The position numbers and the translations under genes are program-made. Shown here piece after piece: positions 33,801 through 41,617 of a DNA stretch of 64,000 nt. The DNA lies in NCBI GenBank assembly GCA_048465415.1, contig DBFWLO010000009.1, positions 124,001 to 188,000 on the forward strand, written 5' to 3'. Below the pieces are notes generated by a model. That model made no database searches, was not told the DNA's origin, and saw only the letters and a program-made list of their open reading frames with translations. The stretch's first letter is position 1, and each line of letters starts with the position of its first letter. This DNA comes from Scatosoma sp048465415 (GTDB lineage Bacteria > Bacillota > Clostridia > Christensenellales > Borkfalkiaceae).

Positions 33801-36472
33801 CTCTGGCGGTAGAGTTCGAGGAAGAGCGCGACGTAATTTTTGAGGTGTTTTATCTCCGCGATCACCACCTCCGAAGAACAATAGATCGCGTCCCGCTTGT
33901 CGCGGCTGTATTCGGTGAGATTGACGTTCGTGAACGGCGAATTATACACCCCGCCGCACTCCTTCGCCGCGGCCGCCGCTTGCACCATCATGCTCTCGTA
34001 CGACTCGATCTTCTCTTTGGTCAGACTGTCGTAGAAAGTGCTTTCGATGTTCATGATGTCGGGCGCGCTCTTGTTTTTCAGGCAGATCAACAGCGCCTCG
34101 TACACGGAAACGCCGAGCCGGCGTTTTTTATGGAGCGCTGCGAGCGGCTCCGCGAGTTCCGCTTTGAGCTGTGCGAGCGCGTTCGATTTTTCCGAAAGCC
34201 CGACGCTCTCCTGCGTGCCCGCGAGCGCTAAGGTTGCCGTCAGTTTTTGCAGTACGTCCGCTTTATTCGTCTTATTGGAATGAAGTTCGAGACAGAACTC
34301 GCCGAGCCCGAGCGAATCGAGACGCTTTTTGACGACGGACAGCGCCGCCTGTTTTTCCGCGACGAACAACACCCGCTTGCCGTCGTTTAAGGCGTTGGCG
34401 ATGATGTTGGAAATGGTCTGGCTCTTACCCGTCCCGGGAGGGCCGTGGAGCACGAAAGTCTTTCCCGTCTGCGAAAGCGCCACAGCCTCCCACTGCGAAG
34501 AGTCGGCGGGAAGGGGCATCAGCGTCTGCATCGGCGGACATTCGTCCTCTTTGAGTTCCACGTCCTTCGTGTCTTTGATCTCGCAGCGGTTGTTGAGGAG
34601 CGAGGAAATGAGCTCGTTTTTGGAGAACGTGTCCATGTTCCGCCGCAGGTCCTGCCACATCTGATAGCGCGCGAAAGAAAACGCCGCCAGGTATACGTCG
34701 TCAAAGACCTCCCAGTCCTTCATATTGACGACTTCCATACGCACCATCGCGAGGATCTCGGAGATCTTCAAGCCTTGCAGCGCGCCGTCGAGGCCGCGTA
34801 TATCGATATTGAATTCCTGCTTCAAAAATTCGAGCAGAGTGGAGTTGACGGAAAAATCCTCGTCGGTGGCGGCGACGGCGTAACCGACGCCCCCCTTGCC
34901 CTTTTTCAGCGTCACCGGCTGCAAGACGAGCGGCGCATAGTTCTCTTTGCCGTCTTCGCGGGAATACCACCTCAAAAATCCGAGCGCGAGATAGAGAATC
35001 TTCGTACCCGATTCCTCGTCCGCTTCCTTGCTCCGTTTGATGAGACGGGTGACCGTCTCGCCGAGCACGACTTCTTCCGAGAAAGTACGCATGATGCCGT
35101 TGGACACTTCCAGGGCGATCAGTTCCTTCATGTTTTTTACTTCCGCGGAAGCGCCGAAAAATACTTTTCGCCGCGCCACGTCGCTCACGGCGAGCGTCGC
35201 GCCGGCGAGCGTCATCTCCCCTTTCTCCGTCAGGGTACGGAGAGTGGAATCGGGATCGGCGGAAAGCACGTGCAGCACCATCTTTTCGGGCGGGAAGTGG
35301 AGCAGGGTATTTTTGAGGGACAAATCGAGCAGCCGACGTTCCCATTGCTTGTCCTTCGTCTGTTTGCCGTCGAGACTGAGTTTTTTCGCGTTCGTGAGCA
35401 TCTTCGGCGCGGCGTCGGGAGACATATCCTCTTCGGAAAGGATCTCGTAGCCTTTGAGATTGCGCGCGCGAAGGGGCAGGGGCAGCAGATGCGCGATGCG
35501 GCAGCGGCGCACGTCGACGTATTTGTCGTAGCAGCCGCCCGCGTTGAGCTTCTGGACAAAATGCGCTTCCGAGGTGGAATACGCCACGTTGCGGTCGGAA
35601 AACAGATCGTCCACGTCGAAACAGCTCAGATTGTTGATGCCGTCGGCGACATACTTGCCCAGCCGCTGCAAATCATCGGATACCGTGTCCATGAAACAGC
35701 TGTCGTACAGCCAGACGCCGCAGGTAATCTCCTTTTCGCCCAAAATCAGTACGGAATGTAAGCCGAGACTTTCGAGACAGGCGCCGACAAAGAGCGCCAT
35801 TTCGAGCGGCGTCGCTTTGCGCTCGGCGAGGAGTTTCACGCCGCCGCCCGCTTCCACGGGCCGAGAAATATCGCAATCCTCCCGTTCGAACGCATAGCGC
35901 CGGATACAGGCGTACAAAGCCGCGGCTGTTTGTCTGACGGTATTTTTGTCGCAGCCCTCGTAACCGTCGATCTCGGCCGTGACGCCCCATTTTTTCAGCT
36001 GCGCGCCGATCTCCGCGCGCAGGCGCGCGCAGTCCGCCAGTTTGGGGCGCACGAAAGACGCGAGAAGTTCCGCGTTGCCCGAAGTACCCTGCCAATAATC
36101 GAAAGGCAAAGCCGTCACCGTGAACGTTTCGGACGCGATCGTCTGCTTGTCCTTTTTCAGTTCGACATAAAGCCGTTCTTCCCGGACGTTTTCGAGTCCG
36201 ACGAAGTAGTGCGGAGACAATACGTTGTCAAGAGACACCTCCACCGCGCTTTCGAACGGCACCTCCGCGATCGTTTTCGTCCCCGATACCACCAGTCCGT
36301 TTTCGTTGGACACCGTCAGCGTCAGATCGGTGACCGTCTCCGCGCCCCCGTTCTTGATCTGCATGGAGGTGAAAAGGGGCGTCTGCGTGAAATAGTCCAC
36401 ATAAGAGACTACGCCGAGCGCCTCCGCGGTCAAGGAGATATTTTCTTCCGTTTTCTTGATTTTTTGTGCCAT
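30818..36472 (-). CDS. Very large DUF4011-type SF1 helicase with C-terminal nuclease-like domain
   Basis: 1884 residues from ATG 36472 (MAQKIKKTEENISL). An upstream ATG (36511) overlaps the TATAAT -10 box and cannot be the start. Order: N-terminal beta domain (1-150), DUF4011-like region (about 350-560, RRLLDLSLKNTLLHF), Walker A GPPGTGKSQTISNII near 676, an approximately 600-residue coiled insertion, Walker B FDEASQMPTSEAIGSLARA near 1296 with GDPKQLPPTAFF, helicase motifs ENVQGDERDVILFS and NVAVSRAREEM, an MTES_1575/restriction-like fold near 1617 (DFKIDVAVTDPRNKHKF), and a C-terminal DUF3320-like part. Related proteins occur in phage-defence loci, but the flanks here (comEC, nrnA) are housekeeping. 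Single-gene transcript. Confidence 0.85.
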   Translation of the reverse strand: MAQKIKKTEENISLTAEALGVVSYVDYFTQTPLFTSMQIKNGGAETVTDLTLTVSNENGLVVSGTKTIAEVPFESAVEVSLDNVLSPHYFVGLENVREERLYVELKKDKQTIASETFTVTALPFDYWQGTSGNAELLASFVRPKLADCARLRAEIGAQLKKWGVTAEIDGYEGCDKNTVRQTAAALYACIRRYAFEREDCDISRPVEAGGGVKLLAERKATPLEMALFVGACLESLGLHSVLILGEKEITCGVWLYDSCFMDTVSDDLQRLGKYVADGINNLSCFDVDDLFSDRNVAYSTSEAHFVQKLNAGGCYDKYVDVRRCRIAHLLPLPLRARNLKGYEILSEEDMSPDAAPKMLTNAKKLSLDGKQTKDKQWERRLLDLSLKNTLLHFPPEKMVLHVLSADPDSTLRTLTEKGEMTLAGATLAVSDVARRKVFFGASAEVKNMKELIALEVSNGIMRTFSEEVVLGETVTRLIKRSKEADEESGTKILYLALGFLRWYSREDGKENYAPLVLQPVTLKKGKGGVGYAVAATDEDFSVNSTLLEFLKQEFNIDIRGLDGALQGLKISEILAMVRMEVVNMKDWEVFDDVYLAAFSFARYQMWQDLRRNMDTFSKNELISSLLNNRCEIKDTKDVELKEDECPPMQTLMPLPADSSQWEAVALSQTGKTFVLHGPPGTGKSQTISNIIANALNDGKRVLFVAEKQAALSVVKKRLDSLGLGEFCLELHSNKTNKADVLQKLTATLALAGTQESVGLSEKSNALAQLKAELAEPLAALHKKRRLGVSVYEALLICLKNKSAPDIMNIESTFYDSLTKEKIESYESMMVQAAAAAKECGGVYNSPFTNVNLTEYSRDKRDAIYCSSEVVIAEIKHLKNYVALFLELYRQRISTLTRKKLELLAEAARLLDGGTLNRYFKEDENEFYAFFNANKRLDSCLEYYFKHFKKLVDISKEYKELGAWLDAGNADYARDKTASSVVKKLMKAATVSIKDEDVLKHLQNVCEIYEAMDRIRANTSLAQNFTSAFGRVDFFDARKNFLSDLYTLHGLCAKLFMDYNADSFNSMCVRAANGYTKPVLKGLLRSVDSFYAAEESFVSVVNADRSQIPEEDVLEYYTAKAGALIDNIDMLANWCMYRSTAEKLNAAGLTFMTDALENGSVSGENIVDSFEKNIYKNFLQTNIPLDPVLSRFSAVLQEEETESLRLTMDEFAKLTREAIRGKLISRLPTASTEGSLSLEVVNFQRLAKSNLRGMGLRKLFEEIPELMKVVAPCMLMSPITVSQYLQAQTDMFDMVIFDEASQMPTSEAIGSLARARSAIVVGDPKQLPPTAFFSANYVDEDNLENEDMESVLDDCLALGIPQRHLTWHYRSKHESLIAFSNIMYYGNKLCTFPSPDAPDSKVKFVRVEEGVYDRGFTKRNKAEGDALVAEVLRRLADPTLKKSSIGIVTFSNVQKEYIERKLTAAIAEKRLDSAAYDREEPIFVKNLENVQGDERDVILFSVCYGPDKLGRISLNFGPLNQAGGWRRLNVAVSRAREEMVIFSSMTGAMIDLSKTGSKGVAGLKAFLEFAEKGRTTLAIPAGNLVKKKPGIGKYIAEELAGYGYDCRYDVGVSDFKIDVAVTDPRNKHKFILAVMCDGPNGFSVKDRNVLQIQTLKRNNWNVVRIFSVNYYNNPKREIKKIKDLLDKLTGADKRGGSGLNRIKKTYKAAALEQRFENATFITSGDNDAEIISRLKSIVAAEEPISYDFLVRRCLTSLGVMKYGAKVDARMQALVALCGFKYERVFGTPYYRKTDKNIGFDRYRVETGEALRKNETDFTPYEIVALIRAALEDKVALYMEEITVIVGNLLRVKPSDKFSVYVNDCVTLGEEKGLFVRSVSDRISLA

Positions 36473-36509
36473 AAACGATTCCCCATTCGGACTGAATTTT
36501 TTCCCTTTC

Positions 36510-36538
36510 ATTATACTCTAAATTTATAAAAAAATCAA
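36510..36538 (-). promoter_or_regulatory. Promoter of the large helicase gene
   Basis: Minus-strand -35 TTGATT (36533-36538), 17-nt spacer, perfect -10 TATAAT (36510-36515). The first in-frame ATG lies within the -10, which fixes translation at the next ATG (36472). Confidence 0.7.
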
Positions 36539-36688
36539 CCCCTACGGTGTATTTTCCATAAATATGCCCACTCTCTTCCCCGTCCAAAATCCCATCGAAT
36601 TGAAAATAATACGACCTTATTCCCGTCAATTTTTGCTTTTTCGCGCGCCGTAACGAAGAAAAACGGCGACGCATGCGGAATCCGAAAG

Positions 36689-36734
36689 AAAAAATAGAAA
36701 ACGAACCCGATCTGTCGGCGCAGGACAGATCGGG
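36689..36734 (-). terminator. Terminator of the rimP-nrnA operon
   Basis: On the minus strand CCCGATCTGTC and GACAGATCGGG (complements of 36724-36734 and 36706-36716) form a perfect 11-bp stem with a 7-nt loop, followed by TTCG and a U-rich stretch. The rest of 36540-36688 shows nothing recognisable. Confidence 0.7.
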
Positions 36735-36776
36735 CAATGACAGACAAACGAACGATTTCGTCCGCTTTGTAAAATT

Positions 36777-37739
36777 TTACAAATATTGAGAGACGGTATA
36801 GGTCAGTTTATCGATCACTTCTTCGAGATCGCCGAAGAGCATGCACCCCGCGGCCCGCACGTGCCCGCCGCCGCCGTACGTGCCCGCGATTTTATTGACG
36901 TCCGCGTACGTTTTCGAGCGCAGAGAAATTTTATACTGTCCCTTTCTCACTTCCATGATGGACGCGCAGACCTCCACCGTATCGACGGAAAGCGGAAAAT
37001 CCACGAACCCCTCCGTCATACCGTTGTCGGCCTGAAACTCTTTCATCGTGTCCAGAGAAATCGTGATCACCGCGAATCTCTCATCGAGGAAATAACGGAT
37101 CCGGTTCATGGTATAGGCATAGAGTTCCGCCCTGGCGCGCGGCTGCTTCTTGAAAAGATTATAGTTGACGTACCGTATATCCGCGCCCGCCTTCAAAAGT
37201 TTCGCCGCAACCAAAAACGTCTCTTCCGTCACGTCGTCATGGGAAAAGTTCCCCGAGTCCGTCAAGAGCCCGAGCAGCAGATACTCGGACATTTGTTTAT
37301 CGAAAGGAACACCCAGGGCTTCGATGAGCAGCGCGATATTCATACAATTCGCCGAACATTCCCGCACATAATTATACTTTGCATAACGGGTGTTCGAGAC
37401 GTGGTGATCGACATTGATCGTATCTTTTTTGCGAAAGGCGATCCGATACTCGTCCGCCAAAGCGCCCAGGCGCTGCTCGTCGCTCGAATCCACCATGATA
37501 TAAAGCTCCGCGTCCAGCGTCGGCTTTTTTTGAAATTTTTCGATCCCCGGCAAAAAGACAAGATTGGAAGGCAAGTCGGAGTCGTCGCAGACCTGGCAGG
37601 CGATATTCAGTTTTTCGAGCGCGCACGCAAGTCCCAAAGCACTGCCCACGGCGTCGCCGTCTGGACGCGTATGCGTGAAGATGACCGCGCTTTGCGCGCT
37701 CTTGATCCTCTTTGCTATTTCTTCGATGGTCGCATTCAC
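36777..37739 (-). CDS. nrnA: Bifunctional oligoribonuclease / pAp phosphatase (DHH-DHHA1)
   Basis: Degrades nanoRNA and dephosphorylates pAp; in some Bacillota it also cleaves linear cyclic-dinucleotide products such as pApA and pGpG. 320 residues. DHH motifs: IFTHTRPDGDAVGSALGL, IMVDSSD, NVDHHVSN and LLTDSGNFSHDD; DHHA1 motif AGTYGGGGHVRAAGC. Start is GTG 37739 with GAGGTG upstream. Last gene of the rimP-nusA-ylxR-ylxQ-infB-rbfA operon, 39 nt after rbfA, the conserved Bacillota order. Its presence fits a cell making both c-di-AMP and c-di-GMP. Confidence 0.94.
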   Translation of the reverse strand: MNATIEEIAKRIKSAQSAVIFTHTRPDGDAVGSALGLACALEKLNIACQVCDDSDLPSNLVFLPGIEKFQKKPTLDAELYIMVDSSDEQRLGALADEYRIAFRKKDTINVDHHVSNTRYAKYNYVRECSANCMNIALLIEALGVPFDKQMSEYLLLGLLTDSGNFSHDDVTEETFLVAAKLLKAGADIRYVNYNLFKKQPRARAELYAYTMNRIRYFLDERFAVITISLDTMKEFQADNGMTEGFVDFPLSVDTVEVCASIMEVRKGQYKISLRSKTYADVNKIAGTYGGGGHVRAAGCMLFGDLEEVIDKLTYTVSQYL

Positions 37740-37778
37740 AAAAACACCTCTTTAAACCGTCCGCCCGCTTCGTTTTTC

Positions 37779-38165
37779 TTACTCGTCTTTTCCGTCCTTA
37801 TCGCTTTCCTCTTCCGTATGAATCTTTTTGAACAGCTCGTCCATCTTCGCGCCGTACGCCATGCTGCCGTCCCAAAGAAAAGTGAGCGCGGGCACGGTGC
37901 GCATGCGCATGACTTGCGCCAATTCGTGACGGATAAACCCCGCGTTCGCCGTGATAACGTCGAAGGAACGAAGTTTTTCCGCTTCGTCCTTCGCATAAAT
38001 GCTGATATAAATCTTCGCAGTCTTCAAATCGGGCGCGACGTCCGCTTCCGTCACCGAGATAATACCCTTTAAACCGGGTTCCTTATCTTTTAAAGCGGTG
38101 CGAATGATCTCGCTGATCTCTTTCTGATATTCGCCGTTCAAACGGGAACTTCTTGAAATTTTCAT
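37779..38165 (-). CDS. rbfA: 30S ribosome-binding factor A
   Basis: Late-stage 30S assembly factor that acts near the 16S 5' helix. 128 residues from ATG 38165, which overlaps the infB stop (ATGA). KH-type fold recognised by SRLNGEYQKEISEIIRTALKD, ISVTEADVAPDLKTAKIYIS and VMRMRTVPALTFLWDGSMAYG; an acidic, lysine-rich tail closes it (EEESDKDGKDE). Position directly after infB is the textbook order. An in-frame upstream extension inside infB is not credible. Confidence 0.94.
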   Translation of the reverse strand: MKISRSSRLNGEYQKEISEIIRTALKDKEPGLKGIISVTEADVAPDLKTAKIYISIYAKDEAEKLRSFDVITANAGFIRHELAQVMRMRTVPALTFLWDGSMAYGAKMDELFKKIHTEEESDKDGKDE

Positions 38166-41020
38166 GCGGGTCTGATCTCCTCCGTCACATAACATTCGAT
38201 GATATCGCCGACGCGGATCTCGTTAAAGCCTTCGATGGCGCAGCCGCATTCGTAACCGCGCGCCACTTCCTTGACGTCGTCTTTAAAGCGTTTGAGCTGC
38301 TTCACGCCGCCCTCGCAGATCATGATGTCTTCGCGGTAAATTCTCAGCTTGCCGCCGCGGATAATTTTTCCCTCCGTGACGTAGCAGCCGGCGATCGTGC
38401 CCACGCCCGTGATGTTGAACGTCTGGCGCACCTCGCATTTGCCCATGAGATTTTCCTGAATCTTGGGCGCCAGCATGCCTTTAAGCGCCGCTTCTATATC
38501 GTCTAAAAGTTCGTAGATGATACGGTAGCTTCTGACGTCGACCTTACTCGTCTCCGCGAGTTTTTTCGCTTTCGTATCCGGTCGGACGTTGAAGCCGATG
38601 ATGATCGCGTTGGCGCTGTCCGCCAGCATGACGTCGCTTTCGTTGATGGCGCCCGCGGCCGCATGGATCACTTTTACACGCACTTCTTCGTTGGACAGTT
38701 TTTCGAGAGACTGCTTCACCGCTTCCACACTGCCCTGCACGTCGCCCTTCACGACGAGGTTGAGGTTTTTGATCTTGCCTTCCTCCACCTGCGCGAACAC
38801 GTCGTCGAGCGTGACGCGGCTCTGTTCTTTGATCATACTCTCGCGTTCCTTGTTCTTGCGCTCTTCCTGCACCTGTTTCATGAGCGCCTGATCGACGGCC
38901 ATGATACTGTCGCCGGCGTTGGGAACGTCTTCGAGCCCGAGTATGGAAACCGCCATCGACGGCCCCGCGGCTTTGACGGCGCGGCCCTTGTCGTCGAACA
39001 TCGCGCGCACGCGCCCCATCGTCGTGCCCGAAAGGATATTGTCGCCCGTATGCAGCGTACCGTTCTGTACGATAATGCTCGCCACGGGTCCCTTGCCCTT
39101 ATCCAGTTTCGCTTCGATGATCGTGCCTTTCGCCTGACGATCGGGATTCGCTTTGAGTTCGAGCATTTCCGCTTGCAGATTGACGGCGTCGAGCAGTTCG
39201 TCGATCCCCAGGCCCGTCTTTGCGGAAACGGGTATGATCATCGTATCGCCGCCCCATTCTTCCGAGACGAGGTTGTGCGCCAAAAGTTCCTGCTTGACGC
39301 GGTCGGGATTCACCTCGTTCTTATCCATTTTATTCATAGCGACGACAATGGGCACGTTCGCCGCTTTGGCGTGATTGATCGCTTCTATGGTCTGCGGCAT
39401 GATGCCGTCGTCCGCCGCCACCACCAGGATAACGATATCCGTCACCTGTGCGCCGCGGGCGCGCATCGCCGTGAACGCAGCGTGTCCCGGGGTATCGATA
39501 AAAGTAATCTGTTTTCCCTTCGCCGTCACCGTGTAAGCGCCGATGCTCTGCGTAATCCCTCCGGCTTCGCCCGACGTCACCGCCGTGGACCGAATCCGAT
39601 CCAGCAGGGAAGTCTTGCCGTGGTCGACATGCCCCATGACCGTGACCACGGGCGCGCGCGGTTCGAGTTTGGAGACGTCCTCTTCCGTGACGACCACGTC
39701 GTGAAGGACTTCTTCCGCCGTCTTTTCCGGTCTGTATTCGAGATCGATGCCGAGGTCAGCCGCGATCAGCGCCGCGTTGTCATAATCGATAGAATCGTTG
39801 ATACTTTTCATAATGCCTTCCCTGAACAGACGTTTGGAAATATCCACTGCCGAAATACCCAGCTTGTCGGAAAGCACCTTCAAAGGAATTTCCTCCGTCG
39901 TCACCACCGCGTGGTCGATCTTAACGGTCTGAATTTCCTGACGTTTCTGTTTCTTGGGCGTACGGAGCTTTCTGTAACCCGACTTATCTTCGTCAAAGTC
40001 CTCCACCGTCATGCCCTGCTGCTTGATGAGCGTGCGCTTGGAAACGGGCTTCTTTTCGACGTAGGTCTTTTCAAAGATCTTTTTCTTAGCGGGCGCGGAG
40101 AACGTCTTCGTCTCTTTGGGCACGACGGGCGTCGCCGCGGCTCCGCTTCCCGTGCGGGGACGGGCCGCACCCCCGATTCCCGGTCTGCCGCCCGCGCCCG
40201 GACGGCTCTGATAAGGCCTGTCGCCCTGGGGACGGGGAGGACGATCCCCCTGCGGGCGGGGTCTGTCCGTGCGGGGCCGATAGCTCGATCCCGTACCCGC
40301 GTTCGCGTCTACGCCCGGCTTCGCGATATATACGCCCTGTTCCTGTCCGTTACGGAAATACCGGGGAGCGCGGGGAGCGTTCGGTGCCGCAGGCCGTGCG
40401 GGCGCCGCAGGAGCCGAAGAACCCGGCTTCGCACTCGCCGCCGGCGCGGCGGTTTTTTGACGTTCCGGTCTCGTCTCCGGTTTCGTTTCCGCGCGGACTT
40501 CCCCGGGAGCGGGACGCTCGCTGCGTTCCGGAGCGGGAGTTTCCGCCAAAACGGACACCGAAGCGGGTTTTTCTTCCGCCTTCGGCACGGACGCCGTCGT
40601 TTCCGACGGTTTGTCGGCCGCAGCTTCCTGTTTATCCGCAGCGGACTGCTCCGCTTCCGGCTGGGCTTTTGCCGTTTGGCGCGTTTTCTTAACCGGCTTT
40701 TCCCCGGCGCCCGAAACGGTCGGAACAGTCTCTGCGGCGGGCTGCTTTTTTTCGGAAGGTTCGGGAGTCGTCTGCGGCGGGACGACGGGAGAAGCCTCGT
40801 TCGGTTCGGGCGCGGAAACCTGAGCCGATTCCGAGGAGACCGAGTCCTCTCTCGCGAGTACGGCGTCCTTTTCCGATTTATCGGCCTCCAACGCGGAGAG
40901 CTTTCTCAAAATCTCCGCCAGGCTTTTTTCTGTGGAAGAAATACGCTTTTGCAGCTGTCCCAGCTGCTTATCGTCCAATAATTCTTTTACTTTTTCCACA
41001 TTTTCGTATTTTTTTGCCAT
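38162..41020 (-). CDS. infB: Translation initiation factor IF-2
   Basis: GTPase that brings initiator tRNA to the 30S subunit and promotes subunit joining. 952 residues. Residues 1-60 are a coiled segment and about 60-330 a long disordered stretch rich in A, P, R and E. The IF2_N helical module lies near 385-435. The G domain starts at residue 456 (VVTVMGHVDHGKTSLLDRI; then DTPGHAAF and NKMDKNEV), followed by domains II-IV, including ADSANAIIIGFNVRPD. The long linker lengthens it compared with the approximately 715-residue Bacillus form. Preceded by ylxQ after 4 nt. Confidence 0.97.
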   Translation of the reverse strand: MAKKYENVEKVKELLDDKQLGQLQKRISSTEKSLAEILRKLSALEADKSEKDAVLAREDSVSSESAQVSAPEPNEASPVVPPQTTPEPSEKKQPAAETVPTVSGAGEKPVKKTRQTAKAQPEAEQSAADKQEAAADKPSETTASVPKAEEKPASVSVLAETPAPERSERPAPGEVRAETKPETRPERQKTAAPAASAKPGSSAPAAPARPAAPNAPRAPRYFRNGQEQGVYIAKPGVDANAGTGSSYRPRTDRPRPQGDRPPRPQGDRPYQSRPGAGGRPGIGGAARPRTGSGAAATPVVPKETKTFSAPAKKKIFEKTYVEKKPVSKRTLIKQQGMTVEDFDEDKSGYRKLRTPKKQKRQEIQTVKIDHAVVTTEEIPLKVLSDKLGISAVDISKRLFREGIMKSINDSIDYDNAALIAADLGIDLEYRPEKTAEEVLHDVVVTEEDVSKLEPRAPVVTVMGHVDHGKTSLLDRIRSTAVTSGEAGGITQSIGAYTVTAKGKQITFIDTPGHAAFTAMRARGAQVTDIVILVVAADDGIMPQTIEAINHAKAANVPIVVAMNKMDKNEVNPDRVKQELLAHNLVSEEWGGDTMIIPVSAKTGLGIDELLDAVNLQAEMLELKANPDRQAKGTIIEAKLDKGKGPVASIIVQNGTLHTGDNILSGTTMGRVRAMFDDKGRAVKAAGPSMAVSILGLEDVPNAGDSIMAVDQALMKQVQEERKNKERESMIKEQSRVTLDDVFAQVEEGKIKNLNLVVKGDVQGSVEAVKQSLEKLSNEEVRVKVIHAAAGAINESDVMLADSANAIIIGFNVRPDTKAKKLAETSKVDVRSYRIIYELLDDIEAALKGMLAPKIQENLMGKCEVRQTFNITGVGTIAGCYVTEGKIIRGGKLRIYREDIMICEGGVKQLKRFKDDVKEVARGYECGCAIEGFNEIRVGDIIECYVTEEIRPA

Positions 41021-41024
41021 AGGT

Positions 41025-41357
41025 TCAGTTGTTTCCTCCCGAATATAATTTGTATTTGAGGTCGCCTTCGGCGGCGGTCAAAATCGCCGAGGCCAGATTT
41101 TTATCTTTGATCGCCGCCGCTTTTACGGCGGGACGATGCACAAGCTCGCCCAAATTCGCGCCTTCCGTCACAAGCAGGGGACAAGCGAACTTTTCCCGGA
41201 GCTTACATAGCGTTTTCAGGGAATTTTCCGACAGAGTACCGTCCGCCAAGAGCAGGTAAACTCCCTTTTTCAATGTTTCCGCCCTGTCCACGCCGAAGAC
41301 GATGTTTCCCGAACGGATACAAAAGCCGAGATACGTCTCGATTTTACTTGTTTGCAA
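41025..41357 (-). CDS. ylxQ: L7Ae-family ribosomal-like protein YlxQ
   Basis: 110 residues, L7Ae/L30e/S12e fold: ETYLGFCIRSGNIVFGVD, KKGVYLLLADGTLSENSLK, CPLLVTEGANLGELVHRP and AAIKDKNLASAIL. Homologues bind kink-turn RNA; the cellular target is not established. The start is TTG 41357, preceded by GGAGGAG; it overlaps the ylxR stop by 14 nt, implying coupled translation. Conserved position between ylxR and infB in Bacillota operons. No nearer ATG fits the family start. Confidence 0.88.
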   Translation of the reverse strand: MQTSKIETYLGFCIRSGNIVFGVDRAETLKKGVYLLLADGTLSENSLKTLCKLREKFACPLLVTEGANLGELVHRPAVKAAAIKDKNLASAILTAAEGDLKYKLYSGGNN

Positions 41358-41616
41358 AAAACTCCTCCTCTATCCCCGCGTATACCTCTTTGGGAACGTC
41401 CGCGGAGAAAGCCTTGTTCAGCAGCTTCTGCCGGCCGAGCTTTAAAATACAATCCGCTTTATTGCAGATATACGCCCCCCTGCCCGGCGCCTTTCCCGAA
41501 AAATCCAAGCGGATTTCTCCCTCGGCGCTTTTTACGACGCGCAGCATCTCCTTTTTCGGAATCATTTCCCGGCAGGCGATGCACATTCTCAAAGGGACGG
41601 ACTTCGTTTTCGCCAT
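41344..41616 (-). CDS. ylxR: YlxR/RnpM-family RNA-binding protein (DUF448)
   Basis: 90 residues from ATG 41616 (MAKTKSVPLRMCIACREM), one nt after the nusA stop. Basic DUF448 fold with GRGAYICNKADCILKL near the middle; cysteines in CIAC and YICNKADC could form a small metal or disulfide site. The B. subtilis homologue (RnpM) binds and modulates RNase P RNA. A longer in-frame extension upstream overlaps nusA and is rejected. Operon position nusA-ylxR-ylxQ-infB is standard. Confidence 0.9.
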   Translation of the reverse strand: MAKTKSVPLRMCIACREMIPKKEMLRVVKSAEGEIRLDFSGKAPGRGAYICNKADCILKLGRQKLLNKAFSADVPKEVYAGIEEEFFANK

Positions 41617-41617
41617 A

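Noticed and set aside
38663..40981. 772-codon open frame on the plus strand opposite infB
   Set aside because: Antisense shadow of the A/P/R-rich IF-2 linker; arginine-rich and low complexity with no recognisable motif.
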